Below, piece by piece: positions 8,502 through 17,859 of a stretch of DNA of 64,000 bases; the stretch's first letter is position 1; every line of letters begins with the position of its first letter. The notes beneath the pieces were generated by a model that was not told the DNA's origin, ran no database searches, and was given only the letters and a program-made list of their open reading frames with translations. The DNA lies in NCBI RefSeq assembly GCF_003143935.1, contig NZ_QFRX01000001.1:285129-349128 (forward strand). Reading direction: 5' to 3'. The translations under genes and the position numbers were made by a program. The DNA comes from Streptomyces sp. Act143. Its GTDB lineage: Bacteria; Actinomycetota; Actinomycetes; Streptomycetales; Streptomycetaceae.

Positions 8502-8990
8502 ATGTCCACGCAATCGGACGGTCCAGCCGTCGATGAGGCCGTTCGCACCCTGCTGTTGCTCATGCCCCGGCTCGTCGGCCGCGCCAAGCGCCTGCCCATC
8601 CCTCCGGCGCTCCAGGGCCTGGACCTGGCACCGCGGCATCTCGCGCTGCTGGCCCACTTGGAGTACGACGGTTCCACCAGCGTCAACGACCTGGCCGCCC
8701 GGCTGGAGGTGGCCCCGACGACCGTCAGCCTCATGGTCAGCGAGCTGTCACGGCTGGGCGTCCTGCAGCGCACTGCCGATCCCGCCGACCGCCGCCGCCG
8801 CATCGTCGCAATCGCCCCCGCCTACGCCGCACCGATCGACGAATGGCTTTCCGGCAACGCCTCTGCCTGGGAATCCGTCATGCGCGGTCTCAACCCTGCG
8901 GAACGCGCCACGGTCATCACCGCCCTGCACGACTACGAAGCCGCCTTGGGGCAGGCGGGCGACCAGCATCGGAACACGCAGCCGCGTTAG
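8502..8990 (+). CDS. MarR-family transcriptional regulator
   Basis: 162 residues from ATG 8502 behind GGGGGAGGT. The winged helix-turn-helix is clear: LAARLEVAPTTVSLMVSELS (recognition helix), then LGVLQRTADPADRRRRIVAI (wing with the DxRxxxx signature). Helices at both ends would form the dimer interface. It presumably autoregulates and represses the divergent tautomerase gene through the 31-bp palindrome between them. Confidence 0.9.
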   Translation: MSTQSDGPAVDEAVRTLLLLMPRLVGRAKRLPIPPALQGLDLAPRHLALLAHLEYDGSTSVNDLAARLEVAPTTVSLMVSELSRLGVLQRTADPADRRRRIVAIAPAYAAPIDEWLSGNASAWESVMRGLNPAERATVITALHDYEAALGQAGDQHRNTQPR

Positions 8991-9603
8991 CGGGCTTGGC
9001 GAGGTCGGCATGGCGCGGCCCGCTGCTACAGCCGCTCTCACTTCTCGGTTCTGGCACAGATCTTGGGGAGTTGTCGCGGAGCATTACTCCGTTGTTCGGT
9101 GGCGAGGAGACGGCTTTGCGTGAGACGGCGTACGCCTTGTCGTCCAGCGATCAGAAATGACGCTCCTTCAGGTCCCTACAGACCGCTTCTGCGGTCGGTT
9201 GTGCCGGTGATGGTGCTGGTCATGCAGGCCGCAGCACCGTTTCGGGACTCGAAGATCAGCCGGTGGTCGTTCGTCTATGCGGGCATCACCCCTGAAGCCG
9301 GAGCAAACCCACGGATCAGGTTGAACCCGTAGACCGTCTCCATGGACGCACCCCCTCCTGCCTCATCGACCACCGGAGGTTGAGAGTCTGCAACGCGTGC
9401 CCCGCAACCGTGAGTGTGTCACCGTCGGCCGACTGTCACTCCCCGGCCTTGCGGCGCCTGGTGGCCCGAGGCCCGCCACGAACCGGTCAAACAACTTGAT
9501 CCAGTTCATCATGGCGTGCCTGACCGTATTCGATGACGTTCCTCGACCTGTCCAGCGACTACGCCGTGACACCTGCCGTCAGCGGCCATTGCCGCGATGG
9601 GCG
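8991..9603. other. Intergenic stretch, nothing recognised
   Basis: About 610 bases with only short, unconvincing frames on both strands. No family similarity, terminal repeat or operator was identified. Confidence 0.4.
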
Positions 9604-10827
9604 TCATAGGAAGCGTCGGACGGGTGTGACGGCGGTTTCCTTGGCGCGTTGGAGCAGGGTCCGCCGTCTCCAGCGGGTGAGATCGATATCGACGCTGTGT
9701 TCCAGGTCCTCTTCGTAGTCGCGGTCGAGTGAGGCCGTGAAGGTCTCGTCCAGCACCGCGAGCATGACCTCTTCGTCGTGGTCCATGGACCGTCGGTTGA
9801 AGTTGGTGGAACCGATCAGAGCGGCCACCGAGTCCACCGTGATGATCTTGGCGTGCATCATGGTCGGCTGGTACTGCCGGATGTGCACGCCGGCCTGCAG
9901 AAGACGTGCGTAATGGTGTTGACCGGCCAGCTGGCAGGCCCGCTGATCCGTATGGGGCCCGGGGAGCAGGATTTCCACCTGTACGCCGCGCTGGGCGGTC
10001 TGGCACAGCAGATCGATGAAGTACGTGTCGGGTGCGAAGTAGGCGGTGGCGAGCCGGAAACGTTCCTCGGCGGAGGTGAGCATGACGCGGATGAGTGTCT
10101 GCATGTCCTGCCAGCCGATGCTGGCCGACCCGCGCACGACCTGAACGACGGCCGAACCGGCCTGCTGGTGTTCGGTGAAGCGGTCGCGGTCGTCGAAGAG
10201 TTCCTCATGGCATTCGGCCCAGTTCTGCGCGAACGCGGCCGCGATGCCGTCGACGGCCGGACCGCGCACCTGCACATGGGTGTCCCGCCATTCGCCCGGA
10301 CCCCGGGCGTCGCCGCACCATTCCTCGGCGATGCCGACACCGCCGGTGAAGGCGGTGCATTCATCCACGATGAGGGCCTTGCGGTGGCAGCGGTGGTTCT
10401 GTTTGAAGGGCGACAGCCACACGGGCTTGCGGAACCACGCCACCTGCACGCCTGCTTCGTCCATCAGGTCGAGCAGTTGCCGTTCGATCTTCTGGGCCCC
10501 GAAGCCGTCCAGGAGCAGACGGACCCGCACTCCTGCCCGTGCGCGATCGGCCAGGGCCTGGGCGAAGTCCCGGGCGATCTGTCCACGCCAGTACACGAAC
10601 GTCATCATGTCGATCGTGTGCCGAGCCGAACGGATCGCTTCGAGCATCGCGGGAAAGATCTCATCACCGTTGCGCAGCCGGACGAGCTCATTGCCCTCGG
10701 TGGCAGCCACACCGATGAGCCGCTCCAGACGGCGGCGCAGACGTTGCTTGCGTGCCTCGGGTGCGGCAGGTGCAGTACCGGAAGCCGGGGCGCCGGCGGG
10801 GGCTGTCGGTATGCCGTCAAGAATCAC
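9604..10827 (-). CDS. Phospholipase D-like protein (cardiolipin synthase type)
   Basis: 407 residues with two complete HKD motifs: HRKALIVD (H148, K150, D155) and HAKIITVD (H325, K327, D332), each followed by the usual GG or GSTN segment. The spacing fits cardiolipin synthase-like phosphatidyltransferases, which condense two phosphatidylglycerols, or related phosphodiesterases. There are no N-terminal membrane helices, unlike classical Cls, so it resembles the soluble ClsB/ClsC-like group. GTG start at 10827 with GGGAGA upstream. The neighbours (diacylglycerol kinase relic, YihY) also point to membrane lipid functions. Confidence 0.85.
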   Translation of the reverse strand: MILDGIPTAPAGAPASGTAPAAPEARKQRLRRRLERLIGVAATEGNELVRLRNGDEIFPAMLEAIRSARHTIDMMTFVYWRGQIARDFAQALADRARAGVRVRLLLDGFGAQKIERQLLDLMDEAGVQVAWFRKPVWLSPFKQNHRCHRKALIVDECTAFTGGVGIAEEWCGDARGPGEWRDTHVQVRGPAVDGIAAAFAQNWAECHEELFDDRDRFTEHQQAGSAVVQVVRGSASIGWQDMQTLIRVMLTSAEERFRLATAYFAPDTYFIDLLCQTAQRGVQVEILLPGPHTDQRACQLAGQHHYARLLQAGVHIRQYQPTMMHAKIITVDSVAALIGSTNFNRRSMDHDEEVMLAVLDETFTASLDRDYEEDLEHSVDIDLTRWRRRTLLQRAKETAVTPVRRFL

Positions 10828-11126
10828 ACGCTGTCTCCCGTCGGATCATGAAGCGGGCTCGCTGCAGGCAGACCAGCAAGCCCGAGGAGCCGCTTGCCCG
10901 GCCGTGACTGCGGTACTCCTCCGAACAGACACCTTCGTGCAGAAGCGGTGAATGCCGGTCAGCAGCCTGGCCGCCGTCCCTGGCCGCGGACTCGTCCACC
11001 GGCCGCTTGCACACCGCAGACCCATCACCATGGGTCTGGGCCGAGGTTCAGCGGGCATACGGCGGAGAGCCAGAGGATAGGCCTCGGGCCGGCCATCGCC
11101 GTGACACGTTGATCTGAGGAGCAAGC
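10828..11126. other. Intergenic stretch between divergent units
   Basis: About 300 bases between the phospholipase D-like gene (minus) and the kinase relic (plus). Probably holds both promoters, but no convincing -35/-10 pair or operator was read. Confidence 0.35.
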
Positions 11127-11581
11127 ATGCCGACGGCCGTAAGGCGCACTCCGCCGATCACTGTGAGCGCACGGCTGGACGGCACCCCGGCTGTCCGGCG
11201 CACCGCCCGCATGGTGCTGATCGGCGACGTCGGCGCGGTGCCGCACGGCGTGCGGCTGCTGCCGGACGCACAACCTGATGGTGGACGGCTCGACCTGCCG
11301 ATCGTCGATCCACACGGTCTCGGCGGCTGGATCAGCGCCTTGCGGACGCTGCTGCGCGGCACAGCCTCACCACAGTCGGCTGTGAGCGCCCCAGCGAGCA
11401 GAAAGGCGCACTCAACGCCGGCACACCCGTGGCGTTCTTCACCTTCCGGCACGCCGAGTTCACCTTCGACCGCGTCCAGCACCGCGAACTGGACGGCGAC
11501 CCCGTGACGTCCAGCCACCGCCTGAGCGTGGAGACGAGTCCGGGCGCGCCCGTGATGCGGCTGCCTGCACGGGAGGAGTGA
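11127..11581 (+). pseudogene. Diacylglycerol/lipid kinase, C-terminal relic (frameshifted)
   Basis: RMVLIGDVGAVPHGVRLLPD, ARPDGGRLDLPIV-like text and WISALRTLL match the C-terminal domain of DagK/YegS-type lipid kinases (GN.g...gi.l.PdA...DG.lDv). After about 11365 the similarity continues in another frame (GTPVAFFTFRHAEFTFDRVQ, ELDGDP, LPAREE) to a TGA at 11579-11581. The N-terminal nucleotide-binding domain is missing, so no kinase activity is expected. The stop directly abuts the ATG of the YihY gene at 11582. Confidence 0.65.
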
Positions 11582-12535
11582 ATGGGTACGGCGACAAAGG
11601 TCCCCGAGACACGCGACATGACCGGAGAGGAGCTGTCCGGCGACGAAGCCTGGCAAGCTCTGCGCCGGTACGGCGGCTGGCCCCTGCTGCGCGACGCCTT
11701 CCTCCGCTTCCGCTACGCCGACGGCTTCAGCCACGCGCGGGCCCTCGCCCTGCAGACGGTGCTGGCGGTCATCCCCTTCGCCATCGCCTTCGTCGGCCTG
11801 TCCACCAGCCTGCACACCGAGAGCGTCGGCAGGCTCGCGGAACTGACGATTCAGCGGATTGCCCAGGGCCCGAGCGCGGCAGTCGTCGACGACGCACTCG
11901 ACCGCAGCCGGCGCGACTCCGATTCCGGTGCCGAGGTCGCTCTGTGGTTCGGCGCCGTCTTCTCCCTGGTCAACGTCACCACGGCCATGTGTCAGATCGA
12001 GCGGGGCGCCAACCGGATCTACGGCAACGAACGCGACCGCCCCTTCCACCTCAAGTACCTGCGCGGTCTGGTGATGGCGCTCAGCGCCGGGCTGCCGCTG
12101 GGTCTCGGGTTCGTCCTCATCGTGGCCGGCGACGACCTCGCCGCGGCGGCGGGCACCGTCTACCACCTCAGCGACAGCACCCTGCACGCCTTGAACATCC
12201 TGCGCTGGCCTTTCGGATTGTTGCTCGCCCTCATTTCCGCAAGCGCGATCTTCCGCCGTTCACCACGTCGCAACCAACCCGGCTACACCTGGCTCGCCTT
12301 CGGTGCAGCCGTGTATCTCGTGCTGTGGATGGCCCTGACCTGGGCGCTGAGCCTCTATTTGAACCTCAGTGGTTCCTTCGACACCGTCTACGGCCCCCTC
12401 AGCGCATTCATGTCCCTGCTGTTGTGGGCCTACCTCACGTCCGTCGCCCTGCTGCTCGGACTGTCCTTCGCAGCACAGCTGGAAGCGGCGCGCGGTCGGC
12501 GCCCCGGACCGGTCCAGGACGACCCTGGGGTCTGA
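11582..12535 (+). CDS. YihY/BrkB-family inner-membrane protein
   Basis: 317 residues with about six hydrophobic segments (e.g. ALALQTVLAVIPFAIAFVGL, ALWFGAVFSLVNVTTAM, LAFGAAVYLVLWMALTWALS, MSLLLWAYLTSVALLLGLSF). The family signature is present: a conserved polar N-terminus, the N-R-I-Y-G loop after the second segment (GANRIYGNERDRPF), and the VYGPLSAFMSLLLW segment near the C-terminus. The molecular role of the family is unsettled. GGGAGG lies 9 bases before the ATG, inside the end of the kinase relic, so the two were once one operon. Confidence 0.85.
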   Translation: MGTATKVPETRDMTGEELSGDEAWQALRRYGGWPLLRDAFLRFRYADGFSHARALALQTVLAVIPFAIAFVGLSTSLHTESVGRLAELTIQRIAQGPSAAVVDDALDRSRRDSDSGAEVALWFGAVFSLVNVTTAMCQIERGANRIYGNERDRPFHLKYLRGLVMALSAGLPLGLGFVLIVAGDDLAAAAGTVYHLSDSTLHALNILRWPFGLLLALISASAIFRRSPRRNQPGYTWLAFGAAVYLVLWMALTWALSLYLNLSGSFDTVYGPLSAFMSLLLWAYLTSVALLLGLSFAAQLEAARGRRPGPVQDDPGV

Positions 12536-12906
12536 CATGGGCACGAACGCCGCCTTGCGGAGCCCGCCGGAACGTCGCCGGCAAGCGGACCGCGCGTGCG
12601 GTGCACGGCTGCCTGCGTCGGCCTCGCCGCCGTCAGTGCGGTCCGCTTCGGGCGGGTGCTCATCCCTGTCGAAGGCCCGTGGCGGCCGTACTCGCATCTG
12701 CTGCCGGGCGACCACCGCGGAGCGCGGACCGTGCCGAAATGCCGTGGCGCGCCACAGCTGCAAGGCCCCCGTGGTGAACTCCGGGCTTCGGGGCCGGGTT
12801 TCAGCTCGGCCCGTCAGCTCGAAAGGATGAATGTCCCGGTGAGGCGGCGTGTCACCGGTGTCGGATTCTGCACGCTTCGTCTCCGAACGCGGAGTGAGGA
12901 GAACAC
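12536..12906 (+). other. Leader of the RCK-domain gene
   Basis: 370 bases without a recognisable gene. The end carries a GTGAGGAGAAC (12894-12904), the RBS for the GTG start at 12907. No operator was recognised. Confidence 0.4.
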
Positions 12907-14910
12907 GTGGCGGATGCGGGACGGCGTCAGGAGACGCCTCTCTTACGTGATCGGGCGCGGTACCTCTTCGACAGGACGCTGGCCCGCAGCACCGGAGCGC
13001 TGCTCGGCTGGCTCGCCCTGGGCTGCCTGACCCTCGTCGTCCCGGTCAGCGCGCTGTTGGTGTGGACGGACCCGCAGGCGCCGCCGTCCGTGGCAGGCCG
13101 ACTCACCGCTGTGTGGCGTACCAGTGCCGAGACACTGCGGCTCAGCGGGGTGACCGGCGCGCCCCTGAGGATGTTGCTCGCCGCGGTCCTCGGCCTCATC
13201 GCCCTGCTGTGTGTGTCGACGGTCGTGGGTGTGATCACCACGGGTCTGGGCGACCGGCTGGCGGAACTGCGCCGGGGCCGCTCCATCGTGCTGGAGCAGG
13301 GTCACACCGTGGTGCTCGGCTGGTCCGAGCAGGTCTTCACCGTGGTGGCCGAGTTGTTCGCGGCCCGGTCCGGGCGTGGCCGACACGTGGTCACCGTACT
13401 CGCGGAGCGCGACTCGGCCGACATGCATACCGAGCTCACCACGAGGCTCGGCATCGCGGACACCTCCCGGCTGGTGTGCCGTACCGGTGCCCCGACCGAC
13501 CCCGAGGCACTCGCGCTAGTGCACCCGGGCGCGGCCCGGTCGGTCCTGATCCTTCCCTGTGACGACGCCGACGCAGGAGTGATCCGCACACTCCTGGCAT
13601 TGCGCGCCCTGCTCGGTTCCCGGCCCGGACCGCGCCTGGTGGCGGCGGTGCGCGACAGCCGTCATGTGCATGCCGCACGGCTGGCGGCCGGGCCGCGGAG
13701 CACCGTCCTGGAGGCCGATCGGACCGCGGCTCGGCTGCTCGTCCAGTCGGCGCGCCGGCCGGGCCTGCCGGCCGCCCTGCGCGACCTCCTCGACTTCTCC
13801 GGAGCCGAGTTCCACACTCTCGAGGTCCCGGGTCCGGCGGACCGGCCGTACGAGGAACTGGCCCTGTCCTTCGAGGACGCGTGCGTGGTCGGAATCCTGC
13901 GGGCCGACGGCACACCTGACCTCACCCCGCCGCCGGACACCGTGCTCGGTCCCGGCGACCGGCTGGTGACGGTCGCCCATGACGACCACCCAGGTCCAGC
14001 CACCGACTGCCGCGGCCACATCGACGCGACCGCCCTGGCACCCGCCGTCGAACGGGCTGACGGTCCGGGGCGCACCCTGGTGCTGGGCTGGAACCGCAGG
14101 GCGCCGTTCGTCGTGGAACTCCTGCGCCGGACCTCCCGGCCGGGCTCCGTCCTGGACGTCGTCACCGATCCGGAGACGGATGCGTCTGAGGCAGCCGCCC
14201 ACCTGTCGCGCTCCGACGACTCCGGCTGCCTCCGCGTCAGCCACCGCACCGGTGACCCCACCTGCTTCGAGACCCTGCGTGCCCTGGGCCCCTCCCGCTA
14301 CGACAACGTCATCGTCCTGCGCGACGAGAACCCACCCGCGCCCGCACGGCCCGACGACAAGACCCTCCTGACCCTGCTGATGCTCAAGGCTCACGAAGAG
14401 GAGACAGGCCGGCGCTTGCACGTGGTGGCCGAGCTGCACGACCACCGCGCCCGGCTGCTGGCCCCCCTGGGCGCCACGTCGGACGTCGTCGTCCGTGGTG
14501 AACTGACCGCGCTGCTCATGGCCCAGATCTCCCACACCCCCGCTCTCGCCGCCGTGTTCGAGGAGATCTTCACCGCTCGCGGCGGAGCGCTGGCCCTGCG
14601 CCCCGCCGCCGACTACGTCCGCCCCGGCCTCGAAGCGTCGTTCGCCACTGTCACGGCGGCGGCACTCGCCCGCGGACAGGCCGCGATCGGTTACCGCAGC
14701 AACGATCCTTGCGCCGACTCCGTGCCGCCCAGAATTCGTCTCTGTCCCGGACAGTCCGAACGACGGGTGTGGACAGCCCAGGACGAGCTTCTGGTACTGA
14801 CTCCCGGACCCGGCACGACCACCACCGACGAAGCCGACCCGCTCCCCCTCCCCCTCACCAGGCACCCCCACCAGAACGACGTCCCCGCGGCGGAGCTGGA
14901 ACACGGATGA
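12907..14910 (+). CDS. CASTOR/POLLUX-like ion channel with two RCK/TrkA-N domains
   Basis: 667 residues, GTG start with a strong RBS. Two membrane helices (about residues 36-56 and 92-112) are followed by two tandem Rossmann modules: one beginning HTVVLGWSEQVFTVVAEL (about 136) and one beginning RTLVLGWNRRAPFVVELL (about 392), each with a GW motif in place of the classical GxGxxG. This is the layout of bacterial homologues of plant CASTOR/POLLUX ion channels. The region between the two helices would hold the pore; no canonical TVGYG filter is seen. Likely a ligand- or nucleotide-gated cation channel of the plasma membrane. Confidence 0.82.
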   Translation: MADAGRRQETPLLRDRARYLFDRTLARSTGALLGWLALGCLTLVVPVSALLVWTDPQAPPSVAGRLTAVWRTSAETLRLSGVTGAPLRMLLAAVLGLIALLCVSTVVGVITTGLGDRLAELRRGRSIVLEQGHTVVLGWSEQVFTVVAELFAARSGRGRHVVTVLAERDSADMHTELTTRLGIADTSRLVCRTGAPTDPEALALVHPGAARSVLILPCDDADAGVIRTLLALRALLGSRPGPRLVAAVRDSRHVHAARLAAGPRSTVLEADRTAARLLVQSARRPGLPAALRDLLDFSGAEFHTLEVPGPADRPYEELALSFEDACVVGILRADGTPDLTPPPDTVLGPGDRLVTVAHDDHPGPATDCRGHIDATALAPAVERADGPGRTLVLGWNRRAPFVVELLRRTSRPGSVLDVVTDPETDASEAAAHLSRSDDSGCLRVSHRTGDPTCFETLRALGPSRYDNVIVLRDENPPAPARPDDKTLLTLLMLKAHEEETGRRLHVVAELHDHRARLLAPLGATSDVVVRGELTALLMAQISHTPALAAVFEEIFTARGGALALRPAADYVRPGLEASFATVTAAALARGQAAIGYRSNDPCADSVPPRIRLCPGQSERRVWTAQDELLVLTPGPGTTTTDEADPLPLPLTRHPHQNDVPAAELEHG

Positions 14911-15137
14911 CCGGGCGGGTGAGCCGCCAGTCCGTTGCGTACGACGCTGGGCGCGGGCCACGACCGCAGCGCGTTCCTCGAAGGCGTACGACCCTCTGGC
15001 GGGTAGTGGGGCGCCGATGCCGATTCGACGCCCGCGTCACCCGGGAATGGCCGTGCGCGTGCGCCCTCGTACCCCCGGTGTGAGACTGCTGGATGACGTG
15101 CGCCGGACGGCACACGGCGCGAGGGAGGCGAGCCGGG

Positions 15138-16319
15138 GTGACCATGCCCGATGCCGGTGACGAACACCTGCAGCAGTTCCTGGCCGACTCGGCCAACCGG
15201 ACCGTCGACCTCACCACCGCCATGGCCCGCTGCACCAAGGCCCTCGGGCTGCATCACGCGGTGGCCTACCTCGCCGACATCCAGCAGCGTCACCTGGTCC
15301 CACTCACCGACGTGACCGCGACCCTGCCCATCGACGACTCCCTGGCCGGCTGGACATACCGCACCCAGTCCCTGCGGGTCGAGCCCACGGAGTCCGGCGC
15401 GATGACAGCCTGGTTCCCCCTGCTGGACGGCGCCGAACGCCTGGGCGTCCTGGCCGTCCACGGCCCCTCCCTCACCGCCTCCTGCCTGAACCGCGGCAAG
15501 GCCCTGGCCACGCTCGTGGCGATGATGGTCACCTCCCGGCGCACCTTCAAGGACTCCTACGTCCAGCGCACCCGCACCGAACGCATGCAACTGCCCTCCG
15601 AGATGCTGCGCGCCTTCCTGCCGCCCCGGACGATCGGCAACGCGCGCGTGGTCTCCACGGCCGTACTCGAACCCGCTTACGAGATCGGCGGCGACGCCTT
15701 CGACCACGCCCTGACCGAGACGACCCTCCACACCAGCGTCCTCGACGCCATGGGGCACAACCTCGCCTCCGGTCTCACCAGCGCCCTTGCCCTGGCGGCC
15801 TGCCGCAACGCGCGCCGGGTCGGAGCCGAACTGCCGGAACTGGCGCAGACCGTGGACGAGGCCCTGGCCCAATGGCTGCCCGACCAGTTCTGCACCGGCA
15901 TTCTCGCCCAACTGGATCTCGCCTCGGGCGTTCTGAGGTGGTGCAACTGCGGGCACCCCGCACCCCTGCTCATCCGCGACCAACAGCTGCTGGAGGACGC
16001 CCTGGAACGAGAGGCGGACCCTCCGCTGGGACTGCCGTTCCTGCTCAGCGATCGCGACCGCAGGATCCACGAGGTGACCCTCCAGCCGGGCGATCGTGTT
16101 CTGCTCTACACCGATGGTGTCACCGAAGCCCGCACCCGGGACGGGGAGCTGTTCGGGCTCCAGCGGTTCGCCGACTACGTCATCCGTGCGACCGCCGCGG
16201 GAGAGTTGGCCCCGGAGACGCTGCGGCGGCTGATCCACTCGATCCTGGACGTGGAGACCAGTCGGCTGCGGGACGACGCGACCATCATGATGTTCGAGTG
16301 GAAACCGCGGACGCAGTGA
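15138..16319 (+). CDS. SpoIIE-type PP2C serine phosphatase with N-terminal sensor
   Basis: About 393 residues from GTG 15138 (GGGAGGCG 7 bases upstream; ATG 15144 is also possible). Residues 1-160 look like a GAF-type sensor; the rest is a PP2C domain with the metal-site motifs EIGGDAFDHA and LDAMGHNLASGLTSALAL, then WCNCGHPAPLL, LLYTDGVTEARTRDGELFG and RDDATIMMFEW. Such enzymes dephosphorylate STAS-domain anti-anti-sigma factors. An STAS gene lies 1.5 kb downstream on the other strand, but a direct link is only inference. Confidence 0.85.
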   Translation: MTMPDAGDEHLQQFLADSANRTVDLTTAMARCTKALGLHHAVAYLADIQQRHLVPLTDVTATLPIDDSLAGWTYRTQSLRVEPTESGAMTAWFPLLDGAERLGVLAVHGPSLTASCLNRGKALATLVAMMVTSRRTFKDSYVQRTRTERMQLPSEMLRAFLPPRTIGNARVVSTAVLEPAYEIGGDAFDHALTETTLHTSVLDAMGHNLASGLTSALALAACRNARRVGAELPELAQTVDEALAQWLPDQFCTGILAQLDLASGVLRWCNCGHPAPLLIRDQQLLEDALEREADPPLGLPFLLSDRDRRIHEVTLQPGDRVLLYTDGVTEARTRDGELFGLQRFADYVIRATAAGELAPETLRRLIHSILDVETSRLRDDATIMMFEWKPRTQ

Positions 16320-16324
16320 CCTTT

Positions 16325-16343
16325 GAACGGAACACCGCCGTTC
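16325..16343 (+). terminator. Hairpin after the SpoIIE phosphatase gene
   Basis: GAACGG, a 7-base loop, then CCGTTC, starting five bases after the stop codon at 16319. There is no T tract, as is common for Streptomyces terminators. Confidence 0.4.
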
Positions 16344-16692
16344 CCGCCGGCCTACGGCTGCTTCACCGACGCACGCAGCGCCGTTGATGGGTGTGTCTGC
16401 GCGGCGCCGAGGCCATCGGCCTGCACGGGACGGGTGCAACGGAGACCGCGGAGCGTCTTTCCTGCAGGTAATGACCAGTACTCCGTCCACCGCTGCCCGG
16501 ACCGGACCGGTCGTGGCGGATGCGCGGATGCCTCCCACCCATACCAAGGAAGGGGGCAGCCCATGGCACCCTTCAACACCGGGTGCCGATCCCCCGCGCG
16601 TCCCCAGTCATCCGGCGGGATACGGCCACCGGAACGGATCGGCGGCTTGGCCGGGCCCGGGCCGCCGGTGGCTGTCGGCGGTGGAGGGTGTT

Positions 16693-17461
16693 TCAGTCCG
16701 ATCCTGCCGGGTCGGACTGCGGGATGCCCTGGTCCGGCAGGCCCGTTGTGGCGTCCCACAGGCGGGTGAACTGCCTGAGTCGGTGCTCGACGTGGGCGGG
16801 GCGGGCATTGAGGGAAAAGACGGCGGATCGTGACCCGGCGCGCCCCCATCGCCTCGGTCTGTGCGTCCAGATACGGCCCCGCCGAGTCCGTGCCCCAGAA
16901 GCGCTGGTCGACGGAGCTGCTCGTGGCGTCGATGGTCCGCTGGGCGCACTGCGTGAGCCGGATGAGCCACTCGTTGTTGTCCCGTGGCCAGTGCGCGCTC
17001 ATCCCGGTCAGGTCAGTGACGACGGAGGCGAGGCTCTCGACCTCTGAGCGGGCGAACGCCTTCACGATCTCCGGCCCCTGCTGACCGACCCGCCTCAGAT
17101 TCTTGATCAGGCGCTTGGCGTCACTGGTGCTCATCCCTGCATCGTCGAGATCGCTCAGCAGGGCGGCTGCGTCACTGAGGTGGTCGAAGTGCTCCTCCAG
17201 CCGCCGACTGCCCTCCATGTGACCGGTCTCGAGCGTGCCCAGCCGCTGTTCGAAGTCGACCATGTACTGGACGATGAGCGTGGATCCACCGATGACGACG
17301 GCCACCGCGATCTTCCACAACTCGTCGCCGGACTGCTTCACCAGATTGGTCAGCACGTACGCGACCATGCTCACGACGACGGTGATGAGGATCTTGAGCA
17401 CGAGCGGCGCGACGTGCACGCCACTGGTGGCCGGTCGTGGTGTGCCAGGATCTCCCTGCAC
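16693..17461 (-). pseudogene. Membrane-anchored protein gene with C-terminal frameshift
   Basis: From GTG 17461 (GGGGAGAG upstream) the frame gives two N-terminal membrane segments (LKILITVVVSMVAYVLTNLV and a second around VVIGGSTLIVQYMV), a helical region and the family-like WGTDSAGPYLDAQTEAM. Near 16825 the expected continuation moves to another frame (LNARPAHVEHRLRQFTRLWD, then TGLPDQGIPQSD), ending at a stop at 16693-16695. One base seems to have been lost in the C/T-rich stretch. In the original frame the protein would instead run on into low-complexity Pro/Arg text to 16352. The family is an uncharacterised actinobacterial membrane protein. Confidence 0.6.
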
Positions 17462-17664
17462 GTTTCTCTCCCCCCCAACCGGCCCCGGATGCGCTCGGTG
17501 CGTGCCTCCTGCTCGGGCGGACACCTGACGAAAAACGCGCGGCCTGGGCCAGAGCCCCCTGCCCCCGTCTGGCACCGAACCGCACCGCACCGACGGGAAA
17601 CACGGGCGATGCACACACGCGGACGGGCTGCGCAGTGCGGCGGCGCTGTGCAGCCCGTCGAGGG

Positions 17665-17859
17665 TCAGTTCGCGTGCAGTGGGCCTGGTGGTCGGGTGGT
17701 TGTTCTGGTGGGGGTCACGCGGTGGCGACCGGAGCGTCTGGGTTTGCTCGTGGGCACGCGGGTGGGCCGGGCCGCCGTTCGGGGACCCTTCGGTTCGGGC
17801 CAGTACAGCAGGGCCAGGGCCAGAAGAAGCGGGCCTGCGGTGAACAGGGTGAAAATCAC
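17665..17859 (-). CDS. Small single-span membrane protein
   Basis: 64 residues: one membrane helix (FTLFTAGPLLLALALLYW) then a basic, Pro/Arg/Thr-rich tail, so a C-in topology is likely. Its GTG start (17859) overlaps the TGA of the STAS gene (GTGA), indicating translational coupling. No family recognised. The tight coupling suggests that it anchors or partners the STAS protein, but this is inference. Confidence 0.5.
   Translation of the reverse strand: MIFTLFTAGPLLLALALLYWPEPKGPRTAARPTRVPTSKPRRSGRHRVTPTRTTTRPPGPLHAN

Noticed and set aside
13516..14961. Long minus-strand reading frame antisense to the channel-like gene
   Set aside because: High GC gives long open frames opposite real genes; composition is Gly/Val/Gln-rich without motifs, while the plus strand has clear RCK domains.
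14691..16547. Long minus-strand frame antisense to the SpoIIE phosphatase gene
   Set aside because: Shadow frame; the PP2C motifs are on the plus strand.
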